Assembly: GCA_023333565.1 (NCBI GenBank)
Contig: JAJKFH010001094.1
Location: 806,001 to 870,000, forward strand
Direction: 5' to 3'
DNA length: 64,000 nucleotides
DNA from: Puffinus mauretanicus
Taxonomy: Eukaryota > Chordata > Aves > Procellariiformes > Procellariidae
The position numbers were made by a program, and so were the translations under genes. This document shows, in pieces, positions 36,706-49,500 of this stretch; the first letter of the stretch is position 1; each line of letters opens with the position of its first letter. The notes beneath the pieces are model-generated. The model did no database searches. It was not told the DNA's origin and was given only the letters and a program-made list of their open reading frames with translations.

Positions 36706-37400
36706 ACCTTGAGTTTGTGCCCTGGAAACATTACAACAAAAGAGACGGTTCCTCCTCTGCAGAACTCTCTCCTCAGAAGCCAGTACGTATAGCAGCTCTA
36801 AACCAAATCAGTATTTCCACAGACCCGGTGACCTATGCCTGTCTGAGGAGGGAGGCCTCTTCATGCACAGTCCCTACCAGGATGCAGAGTTCTGAAGATG
36901 TATTGTCAGCAGATCCCATATGATTCTCTATGTGGTCATATATTTTAAGGACTCTTCTTTCCATTGTAAACACTTCTAGGGTATGAGTCTGTGTTTGAAA
37001 GACTGTGAACCTTTGTAGCTCCAAGGCTGCTTAGCAAAAAGCACCAAAGAAACTGAGGAAAAAGCTGGCTTTTGCAATCTTGCCTTTTTTTTTTCATTAT
37101 AAATGGAAAGCAGACAAACAAGCAGAAACAGAAACAAAAAGCCACCTATCGAAACAAGGGATCTCAGAAATGCTAACTTACATTCCCAATTATCTCTGGA
37201 ATTATCAGTCAGGCACTTTGTCTCAATTCACCCTGCATTTGTCTTAGTTTCACCTATTTTTTCTTTGATTCTATTTTATAGTTAAAATTCATTGTAAATT
37301 CATTCCAAAATACATGTTGTACTATGTAATCTTCTACTTTCTAACAGTGTCACATATTTGGGTTCCTTCCTGTATTAAATCTTTCTATGTAACAGAGTTC
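36706..37400 (+). other. FBLN5: FBLN5 3' UTR with candidate poly(A) signal
   Basis: Sequence after the stop is AT-rich and lacks coding features. The canonical AATAAA was not seen between the stop and 37.4 kb. The common variant ATTAAA lies at 37374-37379, followed by a GT/T-rich stretch near 37420-37450 suitable as a downstream element, so cleavage is expected around 37390-37400. A stretch of ten T's lies near 37085. The 3' end is inferred from motif only; a longer UTR running into the antisense CR1 relic cannot be excluded. Confidence 0.6.
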
Positions 37401-37599
37401 ATAGAAATCTATCACTGGTTGGTATGTCTTACAATGTTTAGGGTGTTATGCTTATTTACACCCAGACTCTTTGACACAGGCCTCCACTGCCAGAACAGTG
37501 TCCAGGGACTTTAAAGCAGATGAGAATCAGAACTTTCTTCTTCCCTGTTTTCCTGAGTGTGGTAGTTGCAAACAGTTTGTAATAGTTATAAGGTAGTGA

Positions 37600-38225
37600 T
37601 ACTAACTGCAGTTAAGGCTGCAACTAATCTCCTATCAAGGACCACTCAGCTCAGACCTGTCCAAATTCCTTTAGAAATAATTAATTGTTCTGTTCACGTG
37701 CAGTCTCTCTCCTACATTCCTAACGTTGGGGAAAACAAGAAGAAAAGGGCTTGGACCAGTCTTATTGTTCATGCCTCTGCCACAAAGCAGATCCCACTAG
37801 ACCAGTACCCAGACCTCAAACGATGGGATCCCACAGTTTCCATAGGCAATGTCTTCTCAGGTATAACTGCTGTAACCAATAGAAAGTTTCTCCCAAAGTC
37901 TAATCTGAATCTCCGCTGTTGTAATTTAAATCCATTGCTTTTTAGCCTACTTCCAGTAGAAATAGAGAACAGTTTATCTTCTCCTTTGCAGCAGTCTTTA
38001 ACATGTCTGAAGACTGTTGTCATGTCTCCTCTCAGACTGTTTCTCTCTAGTCTAAACAAACCCAATTCTTTTGGTCTTTCCTCATACATCACATTTTCTG
38101 GACCTTTGATCATTCTTGTTGCTCTCGTCTGGAGTCTCTCCAGTTGGTTCACATCTTTCTTGAAGTGCAGTGCCCAAAACTGTGAAAAGTATTCCAGCGG
38201 AGGCCTCACAGTGCTAAGCTGAATC
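37600..38225 (-). mobile_element. CR1-type LINE fragment, antisense, downstream of FBLN5
   Basis: The reverse strand at 38209-37769 carries an uninterrupted 146-codon reading frame typical of the end of CR1 ORF2: RPPLEYFSQFWALHFKKDV, then LERLQTRATRMIKG, YEERPKELGLFRLERNSLRG and RRFRLDFGRNFLLVTAV. A frame change follows before the element's 3' tail near 37.6 kb. The catalytic reverse-transcriptase core lies further 5' in a full CR1 and is absent. It is a 5'-truncated relic, younger-looking than the two others here because its frame is still open. Confidence 0.9.
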
Positions 38226-40214
38226 TATATGTATGTTTAGGAGTTTGGGGGGGAAAAAAAAAATTGTATAGTTCGGAGGTATAATGCTTACCTTGTTGAA
38301 GCCACTGGCAGTTTGGTCTTTTATTTTAGTAGGGATGAGGGTTCATATGCCTTGTTCTTAAATTTCTCTGAAGCAAGCTCTTTTGCTTCTTCCCCCTGCT
38401 TTTTCCTTATTGGCTCATTTACTCTCCAGCATAACTAAGGCAGGAAAGATAACCTTTGCTTCATCTTTTTGATGACTGAAAGTGCTTAATGCTACTTGGG
38501 AAAAGGAGTTTTTGAAGATTATAATGCGAGCAGGCTGGAGCAGAGTAGAAGCATTATGTGAGGTCTTCATTAAAGTGGAGTATTAAATGGGAGAATACAG
38601 ACTTAGAAAGTTATCACAACACAGACTGCATGACACAATCAGAAAATTGACTCTCGTTCCTAATAAGCTTTGTGAGTTAGTCTGGAGTTGTTTTTCCCTA
38701 GCTTTAGTAGAGAGACTGCTCTTTTTACTTGTACTCAGCTTGAAGGAAGCCCTGATGCAATGGCTCACAGCAACGAAATGCTAAGTTGAGTGTGCTTTAG
38801 CAGCTTCCATTTCGTAATGGTTTAAAGTTTTCTCCGTGCTGCTACAACGTCCTGAGATCCTGTGGCTCAGAGCTCTGTACACAGGCTGTCCTTTACTGTA
38901 AAAACAAAAAGGCTGGAGTCTGACTCCAGGGTGTAGCGGGCCAAGCTAGGGCAGGAAGCCAATGAGTTTTGTGAGTAGCCGACTTGGAGGAGATAAATGT
39001 AGAGGAAATGTGCAGAGAAGTATCAGAAACAAGAATGTGTTTCCTGAGTGTATCATGGCTCATCGTATACCACAGTCTTGGAGAGGAAAATAGAGATGAC
39101 CAGGAAGGAGGAATGCTAGTTTATAACCATGGGGCTAGAAGTGCTCATGTCCCAGATGATGGAAGTGAGATGTGGGAAACAAGCAGGCTCGGGTGGCCCA
39201 GAGAGTAGACAAGGGGCAGGCAGGGTCTTGCATTAAAGACGTTAAACTCTTAACAAGCTGAAAGTTTTCCCAGTGCTTGCAAGCCCCTTTTTCCCCCTTT
39301 TGTGCCCCTATGTTATGGCTTCTTCATGCCCAGTGAGGAGTCCTCTCTCTTCCTGCCATCACATCACCTTCTGGAGAGGAAGTGCACCCTGTTAGACACC
39401 AGACAGTTTCTCACTTCTGGGCTGTTCTCCCATGGCCCCCACATACCAACCTGATTTAACCCTAATTTAGAAACATCAAAACCCAGAGGAATTCCATAAC
39501 AAAACACTTTGTTAAAAGAGTAAAGCTTGAATGCTTGGTTTTAGCAGGGTCCAGCAAATACTCATAAAACAATATTACACTTTCTATATAAACATTCTGC
39601 GCCTTAAAAAAAGTGAAAAGTCTGGAAACAAAGGAATTCAGCCACTTCTCAACCGCCATAACATCTTTCATCACTCACTATCACTCCAGCCAACTTGAAC
39701 TTTGCCAAAATATATGCCAATCTCAAAATAATAAATTACTAGCAGTTTATAACATCTAAACTCTCCATTTCCTAGTCAGGGGTCTGCTTCCAATAGACCA
39801 TCACAGGCTCGTATATTACAGCAATTCTCACCAAATAAAAAAAAGGACTATGCATGTCAGGTTTTTACAGCATGAAAGTTACAAATGCAAACTTGCAACT
39901 GCTGTATACGTTCATGTTCTCCTTTGAGGCTGGGCCTCCCTAAAAGCAGCAGAATTCCAGGTCTGCTCAGAAAATGATTCTTTATTCTAACTTATTGCAG
40001 AGGATTTTCTAACACAAAGAGTTTTACCATATGGTTAATAGACCATATTCTGGCCAGCACCAGAGGAGGGCACTGACCCTGGTCTGGGTACGTGTGGCTT
40101 CCCTCCGGCTCTGCTCTGCCATGCTCCTCGCTCAGGGTGACAGAGCCGTTCCCTGGCCGAGCTGGGGAGGGACAGCTCTTTGCCCCTCCTGCCCATCGGC
40201 TGTCATGTCTGTTT

Positions 40215-40310
40215 AAACGAAGGTCCTTGGGAGAAAGACTGCCTCTCACTATGTGTTTGCACAGCACCTATTGCCAGTGCAATAATTGGAATAAAAGTAA
40301 ACAAAAGCAG
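40215..40310 (+). repeat. Dispersed amniote repeat tail (CR1/L3-like)
   Basis: The phrase gaaagactgcctctcactatgtgtttgcacagcacctattgccagtgc matches a repeat end widespread in reptiles and birds (GGGACTGTCTCTCACTATGTGTTTGTACAGCACCTAGCACAATG). The family name is uncertain. Confidence 0.55.
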
Positions 40311-43199
40311 AAACGGCAGTAATCTTTGATACTGATCACAATGATTGGGAAGGAGAATCTATTCTGATAAATGAACCAAGTGATTCATGCTAGTCGGGTT
40401 AGGTGCAAGAGATGAATGATCCAGTGCGGTAGAGCTGAATGGGTCCTAACATCTGGCTTATTTGACTTTGAGATATTTTTAGGGGATTGACATTTTTGAC
40501 ACAGACAACAAAATGTTATTTCACCTAAGAGTTTGCTGGATCCCACAGAATCGCTTTTCAACTTGTGCTTCTCTGACAACAATAACTTTGTTGAGAATAA
40601 TTAAGCTGCTTTGAGTACCTGGTCACCCACCATCACCGAGGGCCATTCACACAGAGCTTTCTCCTTTTCAAGTTGGGGGCCTGTACTCATGTTTACCTTT
40701 TTTTGGCTCAGCTTTTAGAAGAGTCAATTTTCATTGTCTCATAAACATGGTATCAGCATCAGCAGAACTGACATATTCATTTTTCTCTGTCTAGAGCAAG
40801 CAGAGCTATAGAATCAGTACATTTTGTGGTCATTCAAGTTCTCCGGTCTGGCTTATTCACAGAATATGCTACTGAATATCTTCCGTAGCATGTAGCTGTA
40901 TTAGAACTCAATGAAAATTTGTTAAAATTTAAAGATGTTAAAAAAAAAAAAAGTTATTCAAGCCTGACAGGCACTATGGTTAAAATAAATCTCTATCCTG
41001 GATGGACAAAACCCTCAGCTGGTGTGAATTTGCATGACTCTGCTGCTCTTTAATGGAAAGATAAAAAGTATCCTTAGGATCTTCCCCTGTGTGTGTGTAA
41101 AGCACTGTGCATGTATCTGTATACAAGGAGAATTTAGAGACGGTAAAACTAGTTGTGGTAGTGTGGCTCTGCATTTGGAAGTCAAAGAGTTGTAAGATAA
41201 CACGGCACAAGCAAGCCGTGTTTCCTCATCTGACATGAGTGCAGACAAGTGATTTACACCCATCACATTTTGTTGTTTTAAGTCTTTGAACCAATTCTGA
41301 ATAGCTCAACCCCAAAGCAGGTGCCATGCATGAAGACTGAGGCTGATGGTCATAACTAGACTTTCGGGGATTCCGCAGAAAGCCTGCCCAGAAAGGTGAC
41401 CTGTGCTGAAGGGTCAGGGCCGCAGGGAGTGTAACGGTCCAGAGGTATTTGTGCGGGGATGTCTCTGATCCTGCAGCTGCCTCTCTCCTCAGCTGTTTCA
41501 GTGCAGAGTGCATCTGGTGTTTATAAGTCGCACATCAGAGGTGGAAATGTCACCTATTCCAGTTCTTAGTTCAAACTTCCGAGATCCCTCTAGTGGTTTC
41601 CATTGGCCAAACTGATCCCCCCGTGTAACTCAACTAATATTGGTGAAGTCACACGAGGGAGAGCTTGGGTACAAGGCAGGTGATACACTTTTACACCAGC
41701 AAGTGAATAATGATGCAGTAACCTTGATGTAAGAACTGAGGAATGTAACTGGGTAGCAAAGGGATCTCTAGAAAACACTTCAGCAACCAAAAATTCCTGA
41801 AATATTCAATCCCTTTCAATTCCCTCCTGTATCCCAGAAGTCACTCATTCTCCCAGTTTGTCCTGGACAAGTGATCTCATTATGGTCATGCACTGCAAGC
41901 ACATGCTGAGTGAGCTCCACTTCTCTGGCACTGCATAACAGTTTTCACTTTGTTTTTTGGAGATCAGTTGTAGGCTATGTGTTTCTTCTAGGCTCTGACT
42001 GACCTCAGTTGCTTTCCTCACAGCAGGCAGATCCGTTATTTCCCTGCCAGGTTCCTCTGCACCCACCACCTGTACAACAAGCTCTTCATCTGTTTCACTG
42101 GAAATGCAGGCACTGCTGTTGGCCCATCTGCTGCTTTTGTACCCCCCCTCCCTCTGCAATGTCGGTTGGCACTCTTACAGCAAAGCATTAGGTCTGAATG
42201 GCTGAAGGGGTTGCCCAGCCTGTTGGCAGAGCCTGGCTTCATGGAGAGGATTAAAAAAAACCACAACCCCCCAGTTCTGAAGGTGATAGATGCTCTTCTG
42301 GGTCCTGATGAATCACTTTTCTCCTGAAATTGCATCTATATCATGCTGGCTTGATAGTCTCAAGGCTTTTTAAGAAGCCTGATAAGGACATGCTTATGTA
42401 ATACATCCTTAGGCTCTTTACACCCTGGATGAGGTTTTCCCAGTTTGCAAACAGAGTATTTGGCCCAGAGAGAGTGCAATGTGATCACCACTGTGCTGAA
42501 GTCAGTGATCACTAACCACCTTACATCAGGTCTGGATTTAGCCCAGTTTTATTTTAAGTCTTGAATCTCAGTGTCAGTGGTATAATTGTAAACAGATATG
42601 TATTATTTTTCCAGTAGAGCTGAAAGATTGTTTCCAGTAAATAAACAGTAGTATGATTGCAGTATCTCTTTCTCTGTGGGCACTATCTTTGGGTACTTCA
42701 AGATTTCCTGAGATATCCTTTGACACTTCAGAATTTCCTCTGGTATTTCAAGCCATTCATTGATGTGTTTCCATGAATGATTCCTCACCCTTGTTCTTCA
42801 AAGGCCAACGCAGGCACTTGACTCTACGTATTATTAAAACATCAAGCTACACCCAAGACTTTGCAGAGTCACAACTCATGCATCATTCTTAGAAATTGTT
42901 CCTCTCTGCAACTTATAAGGGATTATGTTGACTTCCTTGAGATTCTGCAGTGTTCAAAGTAATGCATGTGCATGTTTTTCAAGACTGGGACCTTAGTCTG
43001 GAGATTGTTCGTCAGCAACTTGCTGCAAATGTTCTGTATTCAACATGTGAAATCATAGCTACAAAGGTTAGTTTTGACAAAATCCTCAAAACTTACGGTG
43101 TTTCCTGGCTGCCTACACATAATGCAAAAACAATTCAAAAGTCCAGCACCAGAGTTCTCCAGTATTCATAAGAAATCACTGTTTTTAAGAAACATTTTG

Positions 43200-43335
43200 G
43201 TCAGTAAACTCAATTTGTAGATTATGTGAAACGCAAACAAAGAGGCAGAAGGCCTGCCAAGATTACACAGATTTGTTATCAAATCAGTACCCCCAAGAAA
43301 ACCTGGATCTAGTTCATCATTTTAAAATATTCCTT
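43200..43335 (+). repeat. Possible MIR-like relic
   Basis: The phrases aagattacacagatttgttatc and aaaacctggatctag vaguely fit the MIR pattern of AAGGTCACACAG then GAACCTGGxTCT. The match is weak and diverged. Confidence 0.3.
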
Positions 43336-45570
43336 TGGACTCTGACATCTGATGCCATTCAGGTAGGGGAGGGGGACAGAAAAACTGGCCGCTTCCAAAA
43401 CAACAGCAGCTGCTCTGCAGAGGTCCCAGGGCTCCTACAGCGACCAGAAACACCTGTCAGCCCAGGTCGGAACCCCAGGGCAGTGAGGAGGGTACAAAAC
43501 TCATAGAGACATGTCCTCAGTTGGAGGAGAGATATCTTCATTGACTTCTTAATGACGTCAAGTGGAGATTGTGTATAAAGTGCATAATGTGTATAAAATT
43601 TCTCATTGTGTTTTTACATCTGTGTAAAAATTTAAAATGACAGGACCAAGCTGTTGCCTACCACATGCATACTACCTGCAGCAAGCTCTAGCATATCCCT
43701 CTGCCATTCCTCAGGGTTGTGCTCGCTTAGAATTACCCGGTCTGATTTGGTGTGAGTTACAATGGTGTAAGTGACAGCATTCTGTTCACACCAGTGTAAA
43801 GTCATTCCTATAGATGAAAAAAGAGAATTATTGAGGGATAAAATTACAATTGAACCAGAAAGTTAATAAAAAAGAGCTTGCTCGTTAGTTAACCTTCAGT
43901 GCTTTGGTTATGATGTCATTGCTATGGACAAAAATAATCAACCAGAAACCCGAAATATTAAAAAGGAGATTATCTCCTTAGAAAGATATTGCCCATGTAG
44001 CCTACAAATAGCTCTGGAATGAAGACATCCCATGCAACATCTGGAAAAGGAAAAATTCACTCCTTGACCTCCAGCATCCCTGTCTCCCACCGGCAGGATT
44101 AAGCACGGTTGATCCTTACCAGGATACAGACACAATGGCTGGCTGACGGATGGGCCAAGGAAGAGGCAGGCATGGCCAGAGGCAAGGGAAGGACAAAGCA
44201 GGATAATGTAGAAGTACTAAGGAATGCTCTCACTATGCAGAATCTCTGAGACAAGTCTCTCTCTTGCTGTACGAAGCGTTTTAGCTTTGCTTGGGCCTTT
44301 GAAAGACAGAAAAGTGCTAACAGTCACTTCAATAAAAATAGGAGGGCAGCATTCATGTGTTTGAATGCATCATCGGTTTTCAAAAAAATCATGCTGCCCT
44401 GGCCAACCTGTCACCTAGTGAGATGCACTGGACACCGGAAGCCTATAAGTACAATTTAAGGTATAGCACATATAGCACCACCTTATACCAACAGTTTCTC
44501 TTGCAACCAGTACAGGTGCAGGGAGAAGGACTCACTGCCCACCTCATGCTCCACAGAACTTCTGCTTCTGCTTAAACAGTCATTTCCTTAACTCTTACTT
44601 GCAGGCTGTCCAGATTAACATGTTATATTTTGTAGTCTTCATTCTTTTCAGAAGAGGAATACTGTAATTTAAAATGGATGGTTTCAATGATGTCCCTCGT
44701 TCTGCCCCTTTAACCTATAACCATTACTTCATTTGTAGCAGAAAATAAGCTTTTAATTCTTGTATTGTTTTAAAACTTGTGAGCAATTTACATTGAATAT
44801 GCCAGTAGGGACTATTTTAAAGCTTTTTTAAAATAAAAAAAATATATTGCTAACAAAAATTATAAATGAATTATAGTTTATTTTGATCATTGCCTGCTTT
44901 AGTGGTGATCGTATAAGATCATTGCAAGCATTCATGCCAGAATCATGTAACCCCTCTGGAAAGTAAGTTGAATGAGAGCCAATGATACTGGTACATCTGT
45001 TGGTCATAAACACTAGTAACATATATACAGTAGCAGAGAAAACTTCAAAGCAAAATACAATTAATTCTCAAGAGGCTAATTTTCTTTCACAGTTTTTATG
45101 TTGTAAACTTGCCCATACTTGGAGGTACATGTGTGTATTTTACCTTCATTTCCTGCTGGGTTTATGCATGATAAGGCTCAAATTAACATTTTGTGTAATA
45201 CTACTTTATCTGCACCAGGAGCTTGACATATCTGAGGCATTTCTTTCCCCTGCAACTCCACTGAAGGTTGGAGCAGGTCATTGCTTCTGATGGTGGAGAT
45301 GGCTCCCTTGCCCAGTCCCTCCAAGCACCAGCCATGCTTTACCCAGCACATGTTGGGAGGGTGTATGGGAGGCTGTACAGCAGCCTTGGAGGTGTTCCCG
45401 GAGAATCCCAGGAGATGAGCTCTCCTCCCAGCCTGACACGGTGCCACTCTCCTCTCCCAGTTGCCCTGGGTCTTGGAGACACAATGTGGACCAGTGAAGG
45501 CAGGGGTTTGTGCAGTAAACATGAGGCTATGGGCAGAATTTGCCTTAGCTCTGCAGAATAAACTTGTCTC

Positions 45571-45599
45571 CTTATATTAACAAGTAGTGTTAATATAAG
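45571..45599. repeat. Perfect inverted repeat, 12-bp arms, 5-base loop
   Basis: CTTATATTAACA at 45571-45582 pairs with TGTTAATATAAG at 45588-45599 across AGTAG. It is in the intergenic region after FBLN5. Confidence 0.9.
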
Positions 45600-48500
45600 A
45601 TAATTTAGACTGAACTGGTTTCCTCAGACACAAATCATTAACTAGTAGCTAGTTCTCACTCCCACCTGCACTACAAAGCTTGTGACTTTAGTACAAGAAA
45701 GGCTTTTCCACCCACACCATACTCAATGACCCATGCCTAATGGGGTTTGGCTGTTTGTTGGTTGGGTTTGTGTTTTGCAGGTGGAATGTTCTTATTTCAG
45801 CAAATCGCAAGGGCAGCCAAGCCTGGCTCTGGTTTGCTTTGTGGGAAGTGAATGAACTTATGTCACACAGTTGCTCTCTCGCATCCTCATCACTCAAATA
45901 ACTCACTGCAGAAGTGAGGTAGGTAATACGCCATTCACTGGGCTTGCGATGATTTACAAACCACTCAGAAAGCCGATAAAGATCTTTATAGCTGTTTTGA
46001 ACTCAAAGGGACTGCTGCTGCTCATTTACAGTATCATGAGGACACGTCAGTTCCCTCCACTACACTGCAAATGCACTAATTCTGAATCACACGCTCAAGA
46101 AAAATTACACTGAAACAAGCAGACATGCGAAGCGAAAGAGGAGAGGCCAAGTGCAGGAACACCTGGCTGCAAAATTTCAGGGGAAGCAAACAACTCTATA
46201 GAACTGCTCAAAGAAAATGAGAAAATAGGTCTGTGACCCATGAACAAAGACTTCTGGTTCTTCAGTTCCCCCCAGGGTGCCTTGGTAGAAGTGGCCTGAC
46301 CGGTGAAGCCACCAAAGAGCTGGACTTTCCACTCAATTTGGTGGAGAATGGACAAGTTGCTCAGATTTAGCTGTTGGCATACAGCTCAAGTACCCTAATC
46401 CGAGGTTTCAGACTTGAGCCACTGCATCCTTCTTTCTCTAGCTGCTTACAGTTTGCTTTTCAGGTTGTTCTTATTATACATGCTGTCATGTTTGTCTTAG
46501 GGTTTCACATGAATGGTGTGACCCCCTCCCCTTTTATTTCTCGTTTCGCAATGCAACACCAATCTGCTCTGACAGTACCCTCCCACCCTCTCCGTTCAGC
46601 AGGAGCTCTGTGGATAAGGTATCTCTGGAGTGACTCACAAGCGTGGACAGCAAGTTGTACTTTCTCTTCTGTCGGTGCTGTCCAGCCAGCTGGTAAAGGA
46701 CACGGTGTTGCTGGAGAGATGGGGGTTGGCTGATATCCTGCAGAGATTTAACCTCCTGCTGCACTTCCTTAAGGGCAAGCTATGAATCGTATTTCCTTGA
46801 AAAGTCCCACGGGCTGTATTCTGTGTACCAGAACTCCTACCTTCTCCTCCCCATTCTGTTTTTGGTGGCATCGGTTATTCCTTGGGCCCGCAGGTGCTGC
46901 TGAATGCTGTTAAGCTGTCCTCCGTGTCAGCCTGCACATAGCCACATCGGTGATGGAAAAAATGAGCCCTATGTCATTTTTCCAGGAAGCCAGACAGTAG
47001 CTCCCCATCTCATGCAGGCGAACATTTTCTCACACCAGCAACTCATTAGGACAGCATGTGTGAACTCAGCTCGTTCACACCGATGCAAGGGTTCATAGTC
47101 TGCCACTGTTCATAAGGACTGTCCCAAATGTCAGCTGATTGCTGATCTTTAATGGCACTTCTGCATTTCCATTTTTTCTCTTTCTAGCCTGTGTTATTTT
47201 TCCTTTCCTGGGCTCTTGTGTAGTTCACTCACCATACCATTACAGAATGATTGCCAAGGCCCCCTAAAATCTGGAACTGAGACATAGCCTCCATCTGCCT
47301 GCTAATGAAAATCCTTGTCAGTCATGGAATCACCACATCAGTTTAACCGAGGGAGCAGCCAGTGCATTGGCTGAGAAATGTTCAGTTAGGTTTCCTAGGA
47401 TCTTGAAGAACGAGTTCAATAAATCTTTGCTTGCTTGAATGAGCGCACCTTCCATCTCCCACCACATTTTTCATTATGTCACTTGGATACAAATGCACGT
47501 GTTTTTAATGTGAAGTTAATCCCTGAGCCGCAGTGAAATGATTAACCCTTCACCCTTGGATTCCTTGCTACCATATGATCTAGTTCTTATGGAGCTAAGA
47601 GTTAAAGCAATAGTGACAGCTGAATGTAGTATTTGAGGCGAGTGGATATTTGCTCACCATGGAAGGCCAGCCTTAGTCATATGCATACAAATTTTTTGGC
47701 TTGGGGAGCACAGGTAAACAACGTGGCAAAGCTACTGCGTCCTGCAAGCAAATATTTGTACCTACAGTTATTACTGCTGACTCAGCATTCTTGAGATTAA
47801 TCTGTCAAGAAAATACTGTTGAGAATAAACATCCTGCAGGTCGCAGCTGTTAAACTTTCTGTTAAAACAGAGGTTTGTGACACCTGCTCCATTCAGCTTG
47901 GGTGTATGATCAAGTTGTACCAAGAAGGTAACCCACTTCAGTCTGTTCAGTGGAGCGGTCTCTGAAGAGCTGCGTGTTCTCCCCTCTCTGGATATTTATG
48001 CGTATAACCAAACATAAGTTAAATATGCATAATCCCCTGCCTTGGGGTGAGAAAGCATCCTTTTTCCTGCCCTAAAATCTCTAGTGATATCAGCAAGGGT
48101 TGTGACTGCAGCATGTTTGCTTCCCAGTGATTCTGGGCGCACTGGTGAGGAGCAGCCAATGCTGCCAGTGGGCCTGCAAAGTGATGGCCAGGAGGGTGGG
48201 CAGCAGGTTGGCTGTATATTGGTCTGCTTGTCTGGGAACATGGCCAAACAACCTGCAGCTGCATTAAAGCGTTAAAATAAGGGTAGAGTGGGCTGGTAAC
48301 CTCTGTTTCTAGTTATGCTATTTCTTAAGTGGTTTTAAGTACCAAGCCAGACTGGCCTGTTTCTGCCTCCTTGCCTTCCCCTGAGGGATTTGCCCAAAGT
48401 TTTAGCTAGAAGGTCAGTGTGTGCTCTCATTTTGAACCGAGCAATTTTGGATGGAAGAAGAGCATTCCAGCTTCTGTGGGCGACCGGTCACTGGCCTCCA

Positions 48501-48699
48501 TGGATGTTCTTCCCAGCTCCAGCAGGGAGCCGGCAGGCAGGCTTTAAAGTGTTGTGATTTCTGGGACAGCTTTTTGCCCTTACCCCCTTTAAGCAAGATA
48601 AATGAAGTTTGGTTTCACCTGAAAATAGAAGGGCAAAAAAAAAAGTTTTACAACTGTAAACAATAAATTATTTTCGTGCTTCATAAGTTGGGCCTGTTT

Positions 48700-49500
48700 C
48701 TTGACTCTGTCCCTTTCAGGAAGGACCCTCTGTGCATTGCCCTTGCTCGGTGCACGGGTGACAGCTGGCTGGCCCCTGCGTCCCGCGGAGAGGAACATCT
48801 GCTTGTGCTCGGGCAGGACTCTGTCTTTTTTCGGGAGAGAGGCCAGCTCTGAGGCCCTGAGCAGACCCCAGGGAGACGATGGTGTGAAAACACGGGGCAG
48901 GGCAGCAGGTCCCAAAAAAGGGAGGAAGGAAAGGGGCCGGGCAGGTGTTTGGACATCTCCTGTCCCTGGGTCGGCTGCCTGCTCTGCCCTTTGCTTGGGC
49001 AGGCAGGCACCCAGGCCCCGAGGAGACCGGGAGGACCTGGAGAGCTGCCTCTCATCACCTCTTCCACGTTGAAAGAGACATTTCTGGGCAGTGTCACAGG
49101 CAAGTGGGATTGGAACAGTGTTTGGGGAGACACCCCAGAGGCACCCCAGGAGGTGGCACCGTCCCAGCCCAGTGGGAAAGCACCTCCTGGGTGGCTGGGC
49201 TTCACAGATGGCCCGGGGAGCATCCCCTGGGTATTGGGAAAGGGCTGCTCCTAAGAGGTTTCCACTGGCCTGGGCAAGAGAGGAGAGAAAGAAACTGTGA
49301 TGGTGTCCAGCTCCCCACAGCCCTGGTGTCCTGCCCGTCTCCATACCGCCCCTGGCCCCGCAGAGGTGCCTGATGCCTGGGGCTGGAGCTGCCCTGCTCC
49401 CTGGCTGGGTGTGTGTAGGGGTGGCCTGGCCCCCTCAGCCCCCGGCATCCCCAGCTACCGAGGCTCCCTGCCAATTTCCTTCTCGCTCCCTTCACAGAGC
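48700..49500. other. GC-rich intergenic block of unknown role
   Basis: Base composition rises sharply over about 800 bp between AT-rich flanks. Because stops are rare in such sequence, long ORFs appear on both strands: 251 and 180 codons on the reverse strand, 142, 123 and 101 on the forward strand. The translations are rich in Pro, Gly, Ser, Arg and Trp with no recognisable domain, so coding is unlikely. CpG is less dense than in the island at 54.5 kb. It may be a GC-conversion hotspot, a decayed exon or a regulatory element. Confidence 0.5.

Larger units (their letters stand above)
1..37400 (+). other. FBLN5: FBLN5 (fibulin-5) gene body, intron 4 to 3' end
   Basis: Seven exons in order encode the C-terminal 322 or so residues of fibulin-5, a secreted elastic-fibre protein that links tropoelastin, LOXL1 and fibrillin microfibrils to cells. 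What is seen: five cbEGF modules of 41, 39, 40, 41 and about 46 residues, matching the human domain lengths exactly, then the fibulin C-terminal module ending in VSQHSF. Introns enter in phase 1 for exons 5-9, phase 2 for exon 10 and phase 0 for exon 11, and all are GT-AG. What is missing: exons 1-4 (signal peptide, N-terminal linker, first EGF domain with RGD), which must lie upstream. No stop or frameshift interrupts the reading frame, so the gene looks functional. Exon numbers follow the human gene and were inferred by counting back from the last exon. The 3' boundary near 37.4 kb is approximate. Confidence 0.97.

Noticed and set aside
37769..38209. 146-codon reverse ORF as a host gene
   Set aside because: The translation matches the end of CR1 ORF2, so it is a retrotransposon fragment.
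48589..49344. 251-codon reverse ORF as a protein gene
   Set aside because: No recognisable domain, competing ORFs on the other strand and simple GC bias explain it; kept only as a region to check.
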